From assembly GCA_013399895.1 (NCBI GenBank), contig VXBA01001588.1:463499-527498 (forward strand): DNA of 64,000 nucleotides. The letters run 5' to 3'. The notes beneath the pieces are model-generated. The model ran no database searches and was not told the origin of the DNA. It was given only the letters and a program-made list of their open reading frames with translations. The position numbers and the translations under genes are program-made. The stretch comes from Serilophus lunatus (taxonomy: Eukaryota; Chordata; Aves; Passeriformes; Eurylaimidae). Positions 60,381-64,000 of this stretch are shown in pieces. Positions within the stretch are counted from its first letter, which is position 1. Every line of letters begins with the position of its first letter.

Positions 60381-63300
60381 CCCTTAATAAGAGTCTCTCT
60401 CTCTGCTGTCTGATTGCCTGCTGCCAGCTTTCGGGTGCTTCAGCTCGGCTCCCCATCTTCCCGACAGCAAGGGGAGCTCTGTACCAGCCTGGCAGCTGCC
60501 AAAGTGAAAGAGGAAGGGAAAAGAAATGACCCTCTCCCCTGGCAAAGCAGCAGGAGCAGCTGCCAGTGCTAACTGCCTCTGCCCATGCCAGCTTTGACCT
60601 GGGAGAGTTACGGCTTTTGCAGGCATGAAAATAGCTCAGGATGCAATAGCACATGTGAGCACCAACCATGCCTGGGCTGGGATCCCTTGCTCCTCTAAAC
60701 TGGCGGCAAACTTCATAGGCCCATAATCCATCTTTAAAACAAGCCTCTCACCCTCCACATTCCAGTCAGCAACCTCATATCAGAGGGAGCATGATGGCCA
60801 TGGAGTGTGACTAACACTGAGTTTCAAGAGAGAATTATTGCAGAGGAACATCCTGTTTGGTACCATGCGAAACTATGTTGCAAGCACCTGGTTTCCAGGT
60901 AATGCATTAAGGGTCTATGTATCCTGATTGCATCTGCGTCAGGACCTGCTCAAAGAACCCTGCCAGCCCCAGAAAGGAGGCAAGAGACACACACTTGGGA
61001 ACCACTGTGCCAAACACTCTGTGAGAGCACGCAGAGGGGTCTGAAGCAGAGCTCCAAAGAGTTTGCAGACTAACCAGCTAAGGTGTGCCCGGGTATGGGG
61101 AGATGCAGTAGATAGCACCAGATTTAAAGAGCTGGGAGTACAACCTGCACCTTCTACATTAAGGGGCCTGTCATCATGCCATAGGGGAATGCTGGTTTGC
61201 AGAGAGAAGCACACCATTTGCTCAAAAGACAGAAATATTCAAAGTAAAGAACAATCCCTTGGCATCACACAAAGATGCCTCCTGCATGCTCCCAGGGTGT
61301 GCATAATGGACCTGCATATTCCATTCGCCCTTCTGTGTTCATTCACCAAAGCTGGACACTTGATCTTCTTTTCTGATTCTCACAACAGGAACAGAACTCG
61401 GGCCTGAGCCATTAGCCACTACAAATGTACTTAACCTCAAAGAGATATTTTCTGCAACTGTCTGAAGTTGGGCACTCCAAATCACTAGGGACCTCTGAGA
61501 ATCTGGGTTCAGAAGGGTCATAATAAATTCTGCTGTGAACCAATCATTGGATGCTGGGGATGTAGGAACGCAAGACTCTCTGATGGAAGTGGAAGAAGAG
61601 TTCATACAGCAACTTCCTTTCAGATTGCCCAAAGGCCTTTAAAATACATTTTGCATCTCTCATTGAGAAGACATTCATCTAGATTATTAGACCTGGCTTC
61701 ACATTATTCTTGTGATAGGTGATTTCACTGATTTAATCTTAGGCATGAGCTTCTAGAATTTTAGAGAGCTGATGAGGAGAACACAAAAATCAGCTGCAAA
61801 TGGCTGAAAAATCTCTACCTGGAATTACAAACCATTCACCATATCCTTCCTGCTGCAAATCCTGCCTATCAGTATATATACCAGAACATGCATAATATCC
61901 CCAACACCTGCCATTCTAAGTGTGGGATTCCTGTGCAGTTCATGTGCTATAATATCTTATTGTTACCATTTTAGTGTATATGAACAATGCTCCTCTGCAA
62001 TTGCCAAAGCTCTAATAGCAGCAGATTCAGTAGGTGCTCCAAAGCCTCTCCCACTAGTGTTAACTTCATCATCACAACTCCCCTTGCAGACGGCCAATCC
62101 TGTTGGTGTTACTGGGCCTGGGATCCAGCATTTCCCCCACCTGCTGCTACTCTTCACCTCTTTCATGGTGACATGGACCTCAACTGAGAGATATTTCTCC
62201 TTGGGACACTTTTTCTTAGGAAGACTTCATATCTGAGCTGGCTGGGGCATCCTGTGAATTCATGGCATTTGCAGCAGCTGGTGTTGCTCAAAGTAAGAAG
62301 GAAAAAAAATCCTTGAAAAAAATATTGCAGAAAATTGGTTGCCTTTTCTTTGGGCATATTCTGTAAAACCCTTCCAATGGTTGGTTCAGAGTTACATTTA
62401 GTTCTAACTTTGTCTGAATGCTATTAGACAATGTTTGCAGATCTCAGACATCAAAAGAAGCACCCTTTTGCACCTTGAATAAGACATCTAATTTAATCAT
62501 GCCCCTGTCTCCCCCCCTCAGCCAGCCTCTTGATTTGCAAAAAATGTTTCAGCAGAACCAAAACTAGATACTGGCCAGGTCTGCGTGTCTTTGAAACTGC
62601 TTGTTACCAGAAGTCTGCTATTCACCCAGTTGTGACATGCTTACGACTTTATCACTACATTCTTCATGTACTCACATAACTTTACCAGTTTCCCTGCATG
62701 AAATCACATGCCCTGTATGGAGAAAAATACAGAATGAAGAGAGGAAAAAAGATATTCAGGGATGGTGTCTACTCACAAGGCAAGTGTTCAAGATGGTCTG
62801 ACGTCCATGTTAGCAAAATGGACTTACTGCTGCTGTCACAGCCCTCAGGGTACCCTGGTGGTGTTTGATCCCAGGTCCTGTCATACCAGGCTGAGGAAGG
62901 GGACAGTGGTGATGGACCTGTATCACCACTAGCTCTGTATGTACTGCACAGTCTTTCATCTATGGTTACAGGTCTATATGTAACTTACAGGTCTTCCTGT
63001 AATCACAGATGTGTTTTTACCATATAATGACTGCCATCAGAGGTGGCATTTCAGGCACTGCTCCTAGCATTCCCAGCGTATGTACAGGGTGTCCTGCCAG
63101 TTGACGACAGCCAAGGTCCAGCTCATATATAATTTTAAAATCTTGCCTCAATGACAACTTTCTACAAAGATGCCTTCCAAGCCATTTTTCCTGGCCACCA
63201 AACATGCCTCGGCATGGGAGAGACAAGTTTTGGCTTTCCCTGCACTTTCCACCCTGCCTGCTTCCCTTCAGGATCTGGCTTGGTGGTCATGCTGTGCCTC

Positions 63301-63549
63301 AGCACAGAGCAGGAGGTAGCAGAGTCACGGCATCGATGCCACTTGCCAGGATCTTCTAATGCCACTGCGTCCACAAAAAAAACAAGTGCAGCCCTCTGAG
63401 AGCTGAGGGCTCCTCTGCAAAGGAGACCTGAGCCCTTTAAGGAAGAGAGAGGAGCAGAAATCAATTGTCTGCTCGCCTTCCTCCCCAGGCCCCCCTCTCC
63501 CCTCCTCCATCACCAACACCACCACACATGCACCCTATTCACCCTGCTG
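60381..63549. other. Non-coding; possible eroded MIR near 61380-61430
   Basis: No supported gene. AACAGAACTCGGGCCTGAGCC followed by ATTAGCCACTAC near 61390-61425 resembles the minus-strand 5' part of MIR but is too short to be sure. Other sequence is unique, with frames up to 114 codons. Confidence 0.4.
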
Positions 63550-63700
63550 GAAGGTGACATTTGCTATTAACCTTATATTGGGCCATTTTGTAAATCAATG
63601 TCACTTACATTTAATAACAAGTGTAATCAAAGGAATTATGCAAATTTAATTTGATGCTTCTTGAATTATGCAAATCTGCACCACATATAATGGCTTCTGA
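63550..63700. promoter_or_regulatory. Candidate enhancer with direct POU octamer pair
   Basis: GAATTATGCAAAT occurs twice, at 63633-63645 and 63663-63675, thirty bases apart start to start. Each contains a perfect octamer ATGCAAAT. An ATCAAAG (TCF/LEF or SOX type) lies at 63626-63632, five bases before the first octamer. AT-rich sequence with TTTAATAAC and TTTAATTTG surrounds them. POU binding to the octamer is established; enhancer function here is inferred. Confidence 0.5.
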
Positions 63701-63779
63701 CATGTGCCCAGTTGGAGAACGTTCCATTACCTCCTCTCTTATTACCCCTATTATTATTTTTATTTTTTTATCCTGTGGT

Positions 63780-63800
63780 GGGGGGAGGGAGAAGGGAGGG
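63780..63800 (+). other. G-quadruplex motif
   Basis: G6-A-G3-AGAA-G3-A-G3: four G3+ runs with loops of one, four and one bases. Confidence 0.75.
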
Positions 63801-63949
63801 AGCAGTGGTTAGGCTTGGAGGCAGGGGGGACAAGTGAGAAGAGAAGGGAAAGAAGAGGGGTGGTGGAGAAAAGCACTCTTTTGCCTGCATTTTGAGTAGA
63901 AAAGCCTCCTGAAGGCATTCTGTTATTGTTATTGCAGAGCAAGGAGAGC

Positions 63950-63966
63950 GGGATGGGGGGGTGGGG
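63950..63966 (+). other. G-quadruplex motif
   Basis: G3-AT-G7-T-G4, where the G7 can supply two G3 columns. Further G4 and G3 runs follow at 63975-63983. Confidence 0.7.
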
Positions 63967-64000
63967 AGCGGAATGGGGATGGGTGGAATCATTTCCCATG

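Noticed and set aside
1..64000. CRISPR arrays, operons, phage or bacterial defence genes
   Set aside because: CR1 LINEs, microsatellites, low CpG and absence of dense coding show this is vertebrate nuclear DNA; none of these features is present.
1..64000. Endogenous retrovirus or LTR elements
   Set aside because: No paired LTRs, primer-binding site or retroviral reading frames were seen on either strand.

Overview
The window reads as nuclear DNA from a bird. The clearest evidence is CR1 (chicken repeat 1) LINE sequence. At 45222-45922 a copy has a recognisable reverse-transcriptase fragment joined to the typical CR1 ORF2 C-terminus and 3' end. A second CR1 3' tail lies at 16425-16516, and an older CR1-like tail at 57514-57606. 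Recognisable interspersed repeat is scarce, there are no LTRs or Alu/L1-type elements, and several very old amniote repeats (MIR-like and palindromic copies) survive. That also suits a compact avian genome. Single N bases at 18360 and 58584 indicate a draft assembly. No bacterial, phage, plasmid or CRISPR features were seen. I cannot name the species or the locus.

No multi-exon protein-coding gene could be supported. The open reading frames are short, overlap on both strands and match no family I recognise. The one exception is the CR1 reverse-transcriptase fragment, which is dead. Bases 1-600 are a CpG island with a consensus-like splice donor at 272. This could be the promoter and first exon of a gene or lncRNA that continues outside, or is spliced across, the window.

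The rest looks like an intergenic or intronic regulatory landscape. Blocks of 150-500 bp have unusual composition: AT-rich, yet keeping CpGs and full of homeodomain- and POU-type motifs, with no repeat signature. They lie near 4280-4500, 11560-11760, 12555-12990, 14455-14710, 22485-22625, 24545-24790, 28130-28375, 30395-30540, 42300-42660, 44145-44640, 54035-54240, 57740-58030, 58590-58850, 60225-60380 and 63550-63700. I call these candidate conserved non-coding elements. Conservation was not measured, so these calls rest on composition and motifs alone. Such blocks usually cluster around developmental transcription-factor genes.

The most specific signals are two pairs of perfect POU octamers: an inverted pair at 42380-42420 and an exact 13-bp direct repeat at 63633-63675. 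Long alternating purine-pyrimidine (Z-DNA-prone) tracts lie beside two of the candidate elements. I found no new enzymatic or defence system. The window's value is as regulatory and repeat-fossil sequence.
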